Shown here piece by piece: positions 41,798 through 49,226 of a stretch of 64,000 nucleotides of DNA. This DNA comes from Streptomyces sp. AC512_CC834 (lineage in GTDB: Bacteria; Actinomycetota; Actinomycetes; Streptomycetales; Streptomycetaceae). Within the stretch, counting starts at the first letter, position 1. Every line of letters begins with the position of its first letter. The notes beneath the pieces are model-generated. The model saw only the letters and a program-made list of their open reading frames with translations. It was not told where the DNA came from and did not search any database. The translations under genes were made by a program, and so were the position numbers. The stretch spans positions 827,882 to 891,881 of the forward strand of contig NZ_JAGMUO010000097.1 of NCBI RefSeq assembly GCF_019049325.1, written 5' to 3'.

Positions 41798-42835
41798 ATG
41801 ACACGTGCAGTGGTGATCGGGGCGACGGGACAGATCGGGCGGGTGGCGGTCGGGGCCCTGGCCGGGGACGGCTGGGAGGTGACGGCCGTCTCGCGGAGCG
41901 GCGACCGGGACGCGGGCTGGCCGCGGAACGTACGGGTGGTGCGGGCCGACCGGGAGGACGACGCGGCGCTGTCGGCGGCGGTGGGCGAGGGCTGTGACGT
42001 CCTGGTGGACATGGTGGCCTACGGGGACCCGCAGGCACGGCAGTTGGTCTCGCTGGCCGGGCGGGTCGGCTCGGCGGTGGTGATCTCCAGCCTGTCGGTC
42101 TACGAGGACGACAGGGGCCGCAACTTCGACACGCAGGCCGAGCCCGACGGCTTCCCCGAGTACCCGGTGCCGCTCACGGAGGCGCAGCGCACGATCCGGC
42201 CGGGCGACGCCTCGTACAGCACCGGCAAGGCGGCGCTGGAGCGGGAACTCCTCGCGGCCGGCGACCGGTTGCCGGCGACGCTGCTGCGGGCGGGCGCGAT
42301 CCACGGCCCGTACGGCCGGACTCCGCGCGAGCTGTACTTCGTCAAGCGCAACCTCGACGGCAGGCGTCGGCGCGTGCTCGCGTACGGCGGCGCGAGCCGC
42401 TTCCACCCGGCGAGTGTGCGCAACATCGCCGAGCTGATCCGGCTGGCCGCCGCGCGGCCGGGCTCGCGCGTCCTGAACGCCGTTGATCCGGACGCCCCGA
42501 CGGTGGCGGAGATCGCGGCGGCGATCGACGCGGTGATGGGCGTGGAGGTCGAGCAGACGCTGGTGGACGGTCCGCCGCCCGCTGACGGCGTGGGCGACAC
42601 CCCGTGGTCCGTGCCCGCCCCCGTGGTGTGCGACATGAGCGCGGCGCAGGACCAGTTGGGCTATCGGTCGGTGGTCCGGTATGCCGACACCCTGCCCGAG
42701 ACGGTGGCGTTCATCGAGGAGCGGCTGGCCGGGCGGGACTGGCGGGAGGCGTACCCGAAGATGTACGAGGCGTACGGCGACCTCTTCGACTACGCGCCGG
42801 AGGACGCCTGGACGGCGACCGCGCGGCGAGGCTGA
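41798..42835 (+). CDS. NAD-dependent epimerase/dehydratase family protein
   Basis: A 345-residue extended SDR-fold protein. NAD(P)-binding Gly motif at the N-terminus (VVIGATGQIGRVAVGAL), an early Ser in SSLSVYED and the active-site-like YSTGKAALERELL (YxxxK), then RAGAIHGPYGRTPRELYFV. The typical hydride-transfer triad appears intact. A -10-like TACGGT (41786-41791) is six bases before ATG 41798, suggesting leaderless mRNA. Substrate unknown; it follows plsC by 70 bases with apparently its own promoter. Confidence 0.85.
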   Translation: MTRAVVIGATGQIGRVAVGALAGDGWEVTAVSRSGDRDAGWPRNVRVVRADREDDAALSAAVGEGCDVLVDMVAYGDPQARQLVSLAGRVGSAVVISSLSVYEDDRGRNFDTQAEPDGFPEYPVPLTEAQRTIRPGDASYSTGKAALERELLAAGDRLPATLLRAGAIHGPYGRTPRELYFVKRNLDGRRRRVLAYGGASRFHPASVRNIAELIRLAAARPGSRVLNAVDPDAPTVAEIAAAIDAVMGVEVEQTLVDGPPPADGVGDTPWSVPAPVVCDMSAAQDQLGYRSVVRYADTLPETVAFIEERLAGRDWREAYPKMYEAYGDLFDYAPEDAWTATARRG

Positions 42836-42846
42836 GGACGCCGGAA

Positions 42847-42873
42847 GGGGCGGCCGGCCGGACCGGCCGCCCC
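42847..42873. terminator. Bidirectional terminator between epimerase and tap
   Basis: Perfect 11-bp stem GGGGCGGCCGG (42847-42857) / CCGGCCGCCCC (42863-42873), loop CCGGA, followed by TCTCTCG; sits between convergent genes. Confidence 0.75.
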
Positions 42874-42894
42874 TCTCTCGTACCGCCGCCGGGA

Positions 42895-44520
42895 TTACGG
42901 CTTCGGTGTGGCGTGCGGCGCGCAGGTCACGTCGTGGTCGTCCACCTTGCCGGTGAGCAGGTAAGCGTCCACCCGGTCGTTGACGCACGGGTTGACCAGC
43001 CCGGTGACGCCGTGCGATCCGGCGTCCCGCTCGGTGATCAGGCGCGAGCCCTTGAACCTCTGGTGCAGTTCGACGGCGCCCGCGTACGGGGTGGCCGCGT
43101 CCCGCTCGGACTGGACGATCAGCACCGGCGGAAGTCCCTTGCCGGTCTTCACGTTCAGCGGGGTGTGCTGCTTGACCGGCCAGGTGGCGCACGGCAGGTT
43201 CATCCAGGCGTTGGCCCAGGTCATGAACGGGTGGTCGCGGTGGAGCCGGGTGTTGTCCCGGTCCCATGTGCGCCAGTTCGTGGGCCACTTGGCGTCGGTG
43301 CACTCGACGGCGGTGTAGACGGCGTTGCCGTTCTCCGCGGCGGCGTTGCCCGCGGTGTCGGACAGGTCGGGGGCGGCGGCGTCGACGAGCGCCTGGGTGT
43401 CACCGGCGACGTACTTGCTGAAGATCTCCGCGATCGGCGCCCAGGCCGAGTCGTAGTACGGGGCGCTCTGGAAGAAGGAGATCAGCTCGGCCGGTCCGAC
43501 GACCCCGCCGAGCGGCTCCTTGGCGGCGGTGGCGCGCAGTTCGAGCCACTGGTCCTGGACCTCGGCGCGGGTGTCGCCGAGGTGGTAGGCCGCATCGTTC
43601 TTTGCGACCCAGTCCTGCCAGTCCTTCCAGCGCGACTCGAAGGCGACGTCCTGGTCCAGGTTGGCCTGGTACCAGATCTTGTCGCGGGACGGGTTGACGA
43701 CGCTGTCGACGACCATGCGGCGGACATGGCCCGGGAAGAGGGTGCCGTAGACCGCGCCGAGGTAGGTGCCGTAGGAGACGCCGAGGTAGTTGAGCTTCCT
43801 CTCGCCGAGTGCGGCGCGGATGACGTCGAGGTCGCGCGCGGTGTTCGGCGTGGTCATGTGCGGCAGCATCTCGCCGCTGCGCTCGAAGCAGCCCTCGGCG
43901 TACTCGCGGGCGAGCTTGCGCTGGGCACGCTTGTCCGCCTCGGAGCCGGGCACGGGGTCGGCCTTGGGCGCCTTGACGAACTCCTGCGGGTCGACGCAGG
44001 AGATGGGCGCGGAGTGGCCGACGCCGCGCGGGTCGAAGCCGACGAAGTCGTAGGCCTTGGCGGCGTTCGCCCACACCGCGCTCTTGCCGGTGACGCGGGC
44101 CGGGAAGCGCAGCCCGGAACCGCCGGGGCCGCCGGGGTTGTAGAGGAGGGCGCCCTGGCGCTCGCTCTTGCCGCCGGTGTTGCCGATGCGGTCGACGGCG
44201 AGCTCGATCTGCTTGCCGAACGGCTTGGCGTAGTCGAGCGGCACGGTGACGTAGCCGCACTGGATGGGCTTCGGCAGGTTCCAGTCGGCGGCGCAGTCCT
44301 GCCAGTCGACGCCGGCCTTCGCGGCGCGGGCGGCGGCGATGGCGGCACCGCGGGCTTCCCGGTCCCAGCCGTGCCCGTGCCCGTGCCCGTGTCCGTGTCC
44401 GCCGGCCGGGGCGGCGCTCGCGACCGGTGCCGAGACCGCACCGGCCATCAGCGTGGCGGTGACCATCGCCGCGGCCGAGCCGAACGCCGTCGCCCTCCGC
44501 CGTATGCTGCTCTTCCTCAA
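42895..44520 (-). CDS. tap: Secreted tripeptidyl aminopeptidase
   Basis: Extracellular serine exopeptidase releasing tripeptides from N-termini (541 residues, alpha/beta-hydrolase fold). Very close to what I recall of S. lividans/S. coelicolor Tap: CGYVTVPLDYAKPFGKQIEL, YNPGGPGGSGLRFPARV (oxyanion), nucleophile Ser in LGVSYGTYLGAVYG, Asp in VQSERDAATPYAG and His in RDAGSHGVTGL. The start is a TTG (44520) with GGGGAGG upstream, giving the signal peptide RKSSIRRRATAFGSA...ASAAPA; the long frame before it is not coding. A His-Gly repeat (HGHGHGHGHG) follows the signal cleavage site. It likely completes digestion begun by secreted proteases such as the M4-M28 enzyme. Confidence 0.96.
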   Translation of the reverse strand: MRKSSIRRRATAFGSAAAMVTATLMAGAVSAPVASAAPAGGHGHGHGHGHGWDREARGAAIAAARAAKAGVDWQDCAADWNLPKPIQCGYVTVPLDYAKPFGKQIELAVDRIGNTGGKSERQGALLYNPGGPGGSGLRFPARVTGKSAVWANAAKAYDFVGFDPRGVGHSAPISCVDPQEFVKAPKADPVPGSEADKRAQRKLAREYAEGCFERSGEMLPHMTTPNTARDLDVIRAALGERKLNYLGVSYGTYLGAVYGTLFPGHVRRMVVDSVVNPSRDKIWYQANLDQDVAFESRWKDWQDWVAKNDAAYHLGDTRAEVQDQWLELRATAAKEPLGGVVGPAELISFFQSAPYYDSAWAPIAEIFSKYVAGDTQALVDAAAPDLSDTAGNAAAENGNAVYTAVECTDAKWPTNWRTWDRDNTRLHRDHPFMTWANAWMNLPCATWPVKQHTPLNVKTGKGLPPVLIVQSERDAATPYAGAVELHQRFKGSRLITERDAGSHGVTGLVNPCVNDRVDAYLLTGKVDDHDVTCAPHATPKP

Positions 44521-44885
44521 GTGGGCCTCCCCGTACGTGTTCGCGACAAGTACGGGGATCCTCGCGGCTGTGGGTTTCCTGAGAACAGAGTCAGTAGTAC
44601 TTCTTTGCCAATCCGATAAACGGAGAAGGGCGTTCGGTCGGCGGGAGGAGAACCCGCTGAAGCAGCGGTGGCCCGCGGCCCGGCACGCCGTTGAGGAGCG
44701 GTGCGTGTACAGCACCGTGGGCGGCCCGAGGCTGCTCACGGCATCCGCGGCAAGCGTCCGCCGGAGGAACCCCGGTCCAGGTGGTCGTGGTCGCGGCGGG
44801 GGTCGCGCACGGCCGGCCGGGGCGATCGGTCAGTGGCTGCCGCCAGGCGCGGGCGCGTCACTGCTGCGCCCGGTGGCTGGACCCG

Positions 44886-45176
44886 CTAGGACGGGTTCGG
44901 TCCCCGGTGTTCCGCGGCGATGCCGAAGCGGTGGTGCTCGCGGGGCGCGGATGCGGAGGCGGCGGCGGTGTCGCGGACTCCGGTGACCGAGGTGATCACC
45001 TGGCCCTCCCGCGACTCCCGGAGTTCCTCCAGCAGCTCGAGGTCGGCGGCGGAGACGAGGGCGACGAGAGGCTTGCCGTGTCGCGTCACGACGACGCGCT
45101 CGCCGCCGTACACCACACGGTTGATCAGGTCGGCGAGTTCAGCCCTGGCTTGCGTCACCGGAATCTCGTAGGCCAT
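44886..45176 (-). CDS. Phd/YefM-family antitoxin (apparently without adjacent toxin)
   Basis: A 96-residue protein with the Phd/YefM fold: [55 protein letters not shown]-binding N-terminal half and flexible C-terminus. Family members neutralise RelE/Doc-type toxins and repress their operon. No toxin gene is recognisable downstream (365 bases with no gene before tap) or upstream, where a ClpP homologue is divergent. The ATG at 45176 is preceded by TAAGCT (-10-like) seven bases upstream, implying leaderless translation. Confidence 0.85.
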   Translation of the reverse strand: MAYEIPVTQARAELADLINRVVYGGERVVVTRHGKPLVALVSAADLELLEELRESREGQVITSVTGVRDTAAASASAPREHHRFGIAAEHRGPNPS

Positions 45177-45280
45177 GGCTCCCAGCTTACGGTTCGCGCC
45201 CGGGCGACCGCCCGCGCGACCGTTCGGCGCGGGCATGGGTGGTTCCACTCCTGCGAACCTTCCTTCCATCTGCGTACGTC

Positions 45281-45297
45281 CTGTACATTTTTTACAG
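45281..45297. promoter_or_regulatory. AT-rich inverted repeat upstream of the clpP-like gene
   Basis: CTGTA-N7-TACAG (45281-45285 / 45293-45297) around a run of T, the only AT-rich patch in the divergent gap, 47 bases before the clpP start. Possible operator or promoter for the protease gene; the nearby Phd-type antitoxin is one candidate binder. Confidence 0.4.
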
Positions 45298-45343
45298 AGA
45301 CGGCGCAGCCGAAGACGGCTCCGCCACCGAGGAGGGGTTCGCC

Positions 45344-45979
45344 ATGACCCGACCGTCCGCCCGCCATGTCCTGCCCGAGTTCACCGAGCGCACGAGCGCC
45401 GGGACCCGGACGACTGACCCGTACTCGAAGCTGATGGAGGAGCGGATCGTCTTTCTCGGGACGCCGATCGACGAGACGTCCGCGAACGACGTGATGGCAC
45501 AGTTCATGTACCTGGAGCACCAGGCACCGGACCGCGCCATCGCGCTGTACATCAACTCGCCCGGCGGCTCCTTCACCGCCATGACGGCGATCTACGACAC
45601 GATGCGTTACGTCGCCTGCGACGTGGAGACGACCTGTCTGGGGCAGGCCGGTTCGTCCGCGGCGGTGCTGCTGGCGGCGGGCACCCCGGGCAAACGCGCC
45701 GTACTGCCCGGCGCCCGGGTGGTGATCCGCCAGCCGGCGCTCACCGAACCGGTTCAGGGGCAGGCGAGCGACCTGGCCATCCAGGCCGACGAGCTGATCC
45801 GCGTCCGCACCCGTCTGGAGGAGATCCTCGTACGGCACACCGGCCGCACCCCCGGGCAGGTGAGCGCCGACATCGAGCGGGACACGATCCTCGACGCCCG
45901 GCAGGCGCTCGAGTACGGACTGGTGGACCGGATCGTGCCCGGCCGCAGGGCCCCGCTCACCGCGCCCGGCACGAGGTGA
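45344..45979 (+). CDS. ClpP-family protease subunit with catalytic His replaced by Arg
   Basis: A 211-residue ClpP paralogue. The fold is complete: [20 protein letters not shown], nucleophile Ser104 in [10 protein letters not shown] and Asp180 in [19 protein letters not shown]. The catalytic His of ClpP (MIHQPLGG in E. coli) is Arg129 here ([17 protein letters not shown]), with a two-residue insertion. The protein is therefore probably inactive alone or a regulatory/hetero-oligomer subunit. Streptomyces encode up to five ClpPs in mono- and bicistronic loci; this resembles the monocistronic ClpP5 type, by memory. GAGGAGGG precedes the ATG. A 102-residue protein gene starts seven bases after its stop. 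Confidence 0.85.
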   Translation: MTRPSARHVLPEFTERTSAGTRTTDPYSKLMEERIVFLGTPIDETSANDVMAQFMYLEHQAPDRAIALYINSPGGSFTAMTAIYDTMRYVACDVETTCLGQAGSSAAVLLAAGTPGKRAVLPGARVVIRQPALTEPVQGQASDLAIQADELIRVRTRLEEILVRHTGRTPGQVSADIERDTILDARQALEYGLVDRIVPGRRAPLTAPGTR

Positions 45980-45986
45980 TCCGCCG

Positions 45987-46295
45987 ATGCTGCCACCGGA
46001 ACTGCCCCCGCTGCCCGCCCTGACCCGCGCCGAGGCCGAGCTGATCGACCGCTACCTGGACGTCGTCGACCTGCTCGGGCGCGTCAACCCCGCACTGGAC
46101 GGCGACACCTACCGCGCGCTGCGGGCCGCCCAGGCACTGGTGGGCAGGGCGGCGGCCCTGCGCGACGCGCTGGCGCTGATGCACGGCAGGGGCGAGACGG
46201 ACGTACACGCCGCCACGCTGGCCCGCGCCCTGCGGGTGCTGGACGGCGAGCGGCGGACGGGGCGTATCCGTCTTCCGCCGCGTTCCGGCGGTTGA
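45987..46295 (+). CDS. Small helical protein co-transcribed with the ClpP-like gene
   Basis: A 102-residue protein not recognised as a named family. It begins with a Pro-rich stretch (MLPPELPPLPALT) and is otherwise predicted helical (RAEAELIDRYLDVVDLLGRV, YRALRAAQALVGRAAALRDAL, ATLARALRVLDGER), with no membrane segment. Its ribosome site (GAGGTG) overlaps the end of the ClpP gene and the gap is seven bases, so the two form one operon. A role as adaptor or partner of the His-less ClpP is suggested by context only. Confidence 0.7.
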   Translation: MLPPELPPLPALTRAEAELIDRYLDVVDLLGRVNPALDGDTYRALRAAQALVGRAAALRDALALMHGRGETDVHAATLARALRVLDGERRTGRIRLPPRSGG

Positions 46296-46654
46296 GGAGC
46301 CCCGCCGAGTGGGCCAGCGCCGAAACGGACCAAATGACGTACCCCCTTTCGGCGTAGGAACACCTCCGATTTGTGACCGGTCGAAGTTGCGGCACGCGCG
46401 CGTCCGGGCAGCGGAGTGGACCGCTCCGCCGCTGGTCCCGGGGTCGCGACCACGCCCGACGACAGGTCGAACACAAGGGTGCCCGCCCGAACGGGCGAGT
46501 GGTGGGTAACAACACAAAGGGCACGTTCCGTTGGGAATTCCCCCTGGGACGGGACAAGATCCGTGACTGACGACAAGCCCCCGCCGCAGCGGCGGGGCGG
46601 TCCGGGCGGACGCCGAGTCCTGCCGCCTCCCGGACGACCGGTCGCGAGGGAAGT

Positions 46655-46815
46655 GGATCGGCAGGAGTGGAGGACCCGAGCACGACGGGTCGCCGGAACG
46701 GTCGTCTCCGCGGGAGACGCGCCGGGCCGGGCAGCCCTTGGGGTGAAGCCGCACTCGTGCGGCCGGGCAACTTCGCCAGCCCGAATCCGACAGGTCATCC
46801 TTCACAGGCGGCTGA
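46655..46815 (+). ncRNA. c-di-AMP (ydaO-yuaA) riboswitch upstream of NlpC/P60 gene
   Basis: The leader contains AGTGGAGGACCCGAG near its start, TTGGGGTGAAGCCGC, and the hallmark CCAGCCCGAATCCGACAGGT (46777-46796), matching the strongly conserved core of ydaO-type c-di-AMP riboswitches. It ends about 14 bases before the cell-wall hydrolase ATG. In Streptomyces this class controls Rpf and NlpC/P60 hydrolases (established). Boundaries are approximate because pairing was judged by eye. The 46296-46654 stretch before it shows no gene. Confidence 0.85.
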
Positions 46816-46828
46816 CGAAGGGTTGCGC

Positions 46829-47302
46829 ATGTCCGCGCTCAATCGTGTCCCGTCCCTGATGGCTCGTGCCGGTACGGCCTCGGCCCTCACCCTCGCCGCC
46901 GTGGGCGGCTCCGTCGTGGTCCCCGGTGTCGCCTCCGAGGCGGCCGCCGCGAGCCATGCGACGAAAGCCCTCAAGATCGCGGCATCCAAGAAAGGTTCCC
47001 CCTACCGATGGGGCGCCGCCGGCCCCCACAGGTTCGACTGCTCCGGTCTGACGCTGTACTCGTTCAAGAAGGCCGGCAAGAAGCTGCCGCGCACCGCGGC
47101 CCAGCAGTACAACAAGACCCGCCACGTCTCCGCCCGCAACCGAAAGGCCGGAGACCTGGTGTTCTTCCATTCCGGCCGCAGCGTCTACCACGTCGGCATT
47201 TACGCCGGCAAGAGCAGGATCTGGCACGCGCCTAAGACCGGCGCCGTGGTGCGCCTGGAGAAGATCTGGACGTCGAGCGTCTGGTACGGCCGGGTCAAGT
47301 AG
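46829..47302 (+). CDS. Secreted NlpC/P60 peptidoglycan hydrolase
   Basis: A 157-residue exported endopeptidase that would cleave stem peptides in peptidoglycan. Signal peptide about 1-41 (ALTLAAVGGSVVVPGVASEA...A). The NlpC/P60 catalytic set is visible: Cys in RFDCSGLTLYSF, His in VYHVGIYAGKS and His in IWHAPKTG; GSPYRWGAAGP is the typical lead-in. ATG 46829 with AAGGG upstream. Expression is expected to be controlled by the c-di-AMP riboswitch, linking hydrolase level to osmotic or wall status. Confidence 0.93.
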   Translation: MSALNRVPSLMARAGTASALTLAAVGGSVVVPGVASEAAAASHATKALKIAASKKGSPYRWGAAGPHRFDCSGLTLYSFKKAGKKLPRTAAQQYNKTRHVSARNRKAGDLVFFHSGRSVYHVGIYAGKSRIWHAPKTGAVVRLEKIWTSSVWYGRVK

Positions 47303-47363
47303 CCCGCCCGAGGGGGTGACGGCGGTCTGCCCCGCCGTCACCTCCTCGGGTGCGTCCGGCGGC

Positions 47364-47855
47364 TCACCGCGCCGACTCCCGGCTTCCCACGCCCCGCACC
47401 ACGGCCGCGGCCGACTCGGGGGCGTCCGGCCGGCCCGGGGGCGTCCAGGGCAGTTCGATGGAGACGGTCTTGCCACCCTCGCGCGTGGGCCGGACTCTCA
47501 GCCTGCCGCCGCACTCGGCGGTCAGCCAGCGGACGATCACCATGCCCCGCCCGTTGTCCTGCTGGACGGCGGCCGGAAGGCGCTTGGGAAAGCGCGGATG
47601 GCTGTCGGTGACACCGATACGCAGCCGCTCGTCGCGGTCGAGGACGAGGTCCACCGTGAAGGTGGGCGACTGCCCGAACGTGTGCTGGACCGCGTTGGTC
47701 GCCAGTTCGGAGACGATGAGCCGGACGGTCTCGGACAGGTCGGCGTCGGCCGGCAGGCCCCACTCCGCCAGTGTGCCGACCACATAGGTGCGCGCGGCGG
47801 CCACCGAGGCCGGATCGCTCGGCAGAGTGACGGATGCTTCCAGATGGTCTGCCAT
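47364..47855 (-). CDS. RsbW-like HATPase (anti-sigma/serine kinase family)
   Basis: A 163-residue ATP-binding protein with a HATPase_c_2 domain: N-box SELATNAVQHTFG, G1-type VTDSHPRFP and G2-type NGRGMVIVRWL. Streptomyces have many such anti-sigma factor or anti-anti-sigma kinase homologues. It is divergent from an XRE-DUF5753 gene followed by DUF397, the arrangement of whiJ/abaA-like clusters, so it probably belongs to that module. The C-terminal ~30 residues are Pro/Ala-rich and variable. Confidence 0.88.
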   Translation of the reverse strand: MADHLEASVTLPSDPASVAAARTYVVGTLAEWGLPADADLSETVRLIVSELATNAVQHTFGQSPTFTVDLVLDRDERLRIGVTDSHPRFPKRLPAAVQQDNGRGMVIVRWLTAECGGRLRVRPTREGGKTVSIELPWTPPGRPDAPESAAAVVRGVGSRESAR

Positions 47856-47977
47856 GTCGACGCCGTCCCTTTCTCACGGGACCGCAGCCCGACACGGAGC
47901 GGATCGAGTACGGTCCCGGACTGGTGCTTCGCCGCCAGACTGCCATCACCAGGCCCGTGAAGGACGGCGATCCACCA

Positions 47978-48041
47978 AGATATGCATATATCTGTCGCTC
48001 GAAGCGGTGAACTCTGCGACGGCAGAGCGTATTTGAGCGAC
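47978..48041. promoter_or_regulatory. Nested inverted repeats in the whiJ-like divergent gap
   Basis: AGATAT-N4-ATATCT (47978-47993) is followed by GTCGCTC (47994-48000) pairing with GAGCGAC (48035-48041), enclosing CTCTGC-GACG-GCAGAG (48012-48027). This AT-rich palindrome plus stacked hairpin lies just before the XRE gene and is likely operator or leader structure. Confidence 0.5.
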
Positions 48042-48066
48042 TCATAAGGAGTAGGGGGGTTGGCCC

Positions 48067-48927
48067 ATGCAGCACGGTCCCGTGGTGCGCCGCCGAAAGC
48101 TGGGCGCGGAACTGCGCACCCTGCGCACCTCGGCGGGCATCACCAGCGGCGAGGCGGCCCGGCTCGTGGGCTGGCACCAGTCGAAGGTCAGCCGGATCGA
48201 GACCGGCACGAGCGGGGCGAAACCGGCCGACGTGCGGTTACTGCTGGACGCCTACGGCGTGGACGACGAGCAGTTGCGGGGGCTGCTGGTGATGCTGGCA
48301 CGCTCCGACGACGCGGGGGGCCGCAACCACTGGTGGCACGCCTACCGCGGGGTGCTGCCACCGACCTACCGCGACTTCATCAGCCTGGAGTCGCAGGCCA
48401 GCGCGATGCGCACGCTGGAGACCACGGTGGTCCCCGGCCTGCTGCAGACGCCGGAGTACGCCCGCGAGGTGACGCGGGCCGCGGTGGACGGGACGCCGGA
48501 GGAACGGCTGGACACGCTGGTGGAGGTCCGGCTGGCCCGGCAGGACGTGCTGCGCGGCGAGCCGCCGCTGGAGCTGAGCGCGGTACTGGACGAGGCGGTG
48601 CTGCGCCGGGAGGTGGGCGGACCCGGGGTGATGGCCCGTCAACTGGCGAGACTGGTCGAGGCCGCGCGGCTTCCCCATGTCCGGCTCCAGGTCCTGCCGT
48701 TTGCCGCCGGGGCGCACATCGGTGTCACCGGTCCTTTCGTAATCTTCTCTTTTTCGAGCACTTCTGATCTGGACGTGGTTGTTCTCGACCACTTGACGAG
48801 TAGCCTGCACCTCGAACGGAAAGAAGACTTAGAGGCCTACACCGAGGCCTTCAACGCCCTTCTGATCCATGCCCTTTCGCCCGAGAACTCGTTGGACTTC
48901 ATCGCCGCGACCGCGGCAGGCGCGTAA
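48067..48927 (+). CDS. XRE-family regulator with DUF5753 (WhiJ-like), two TTA codons
   Basis: A 286-residue regulator. HTH_XRE domain about 8-65 (LGAELRTLRTSAGITSGEAARLVGWHQSKVSRIE) and DUF5753 about 100-278 (SLESQASAMRTLETTVVPGLLQTPEYAREV, VLPFAAGAHIGVTGPFVIFSF). It contains two in-frame TTA Leu codons, at 48238-48240 and 48829-48831, so full translation should need the bldA tRNA and be limited to late growth. The 3' third is less GC-rich than its neighbours. DUF397 gene follows by nine bases. Family members such as WhiJ repress developmental genes until relieved by the small DUF397 partner. Confidence 0.93.
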   Translation: MQHGPVVRRRKLGAELRTLRTSAGITSGEAARLVGWHQSKVSRIETGTSGAKPADVRLLLDAYGVDDEQLRGLLVMLARSDDAGGRNHWWHAYRGVLPPTYRDFISLESQASAMRTLETTVVPGLLQTPEYAREVTRAAVDGTPEERLDTLVEVRLARQDVLRGEPPLELSAVLDEAVLRREVGGPGVMARQLARLVEAARLPHVRLQVLPFAAGAHIGVTGPFVIFSFSSTSDLDVVVLDHLTSSLHLERKEDLEAYTEAFNALLIHALSPENSLDFIAATAAGA

Positions 48928-48936
48928 GGAGGCACC

Positions 48937-49179
48937 ATGTCAGGCTCGACGTCCGAACTCTCCCGGAACATCCCTGTCAGCACCGATCTGCCCGACGTAC
49001 GGTGGCTGCGCAGCAGCTACAGCACCGGAGCGAACAACTGCGTGGAGACGGCCCGGCCGTCAGCCGGCCCCTGGACCGGTCTGCTCGCGGTGCGCGACTC
49101 CAAGAACCCGGCCGGACCCGCCCTGCTCTTCTCCCCCGCGAGCTGGACGACGTTCACCGCCGGCGTCCACCGGGACTGA
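48937..49179 (+). CDS. DUF397 protein, partner of the XRE-DUF5753 regulator
   Basis: An 80-residue DUF397 protein: DVRWLRSSYSTGANNCVETARPS (the diagnostic W-x-KSS-YS-x-N-CVE region), then LLAVRDSKNPAGPALLFSPASWTTF (the RDSK-P-G-L-F-W end). These small proteins antagonise the co-encoded XRE regulator in whiJ-like systems. AAGGAGG ribosome site overlaps the end of the upstream gene; spacing nine bases indicates an operon. Thus the trio of ATPase, XRE-DUF5753 and DUF397 is complete here. Confidence 0.92.
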   Translation: MSGSTSELSRNIPVSTDLPDVRWLRSSYSTGANNCVETARPSAGPWTGLLAVRDSKNPAGPALLFSPASWTTFTAGVHRD

Positions 49180-49226
49180 GCCCGCCCCGCCGGGCACCGG
49201 ACGACGCACGGCCGTGTCACGCCGAC

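Noticed and set aside
44264-44986. Plus-strand ORF over the tap promoter region
   Set aside because: Antisense to the Tap signal peptide, no start context, no recognisable domain; the 44521-44885 gap holds no convincing gene.
45191-45260. ClgR-like box (GTTCGC...GCG) upstream of clpP
   Set aside because: The half-site spacing is off by one and such GC-rich matches occur by chance here; not strong enough to list as a site.
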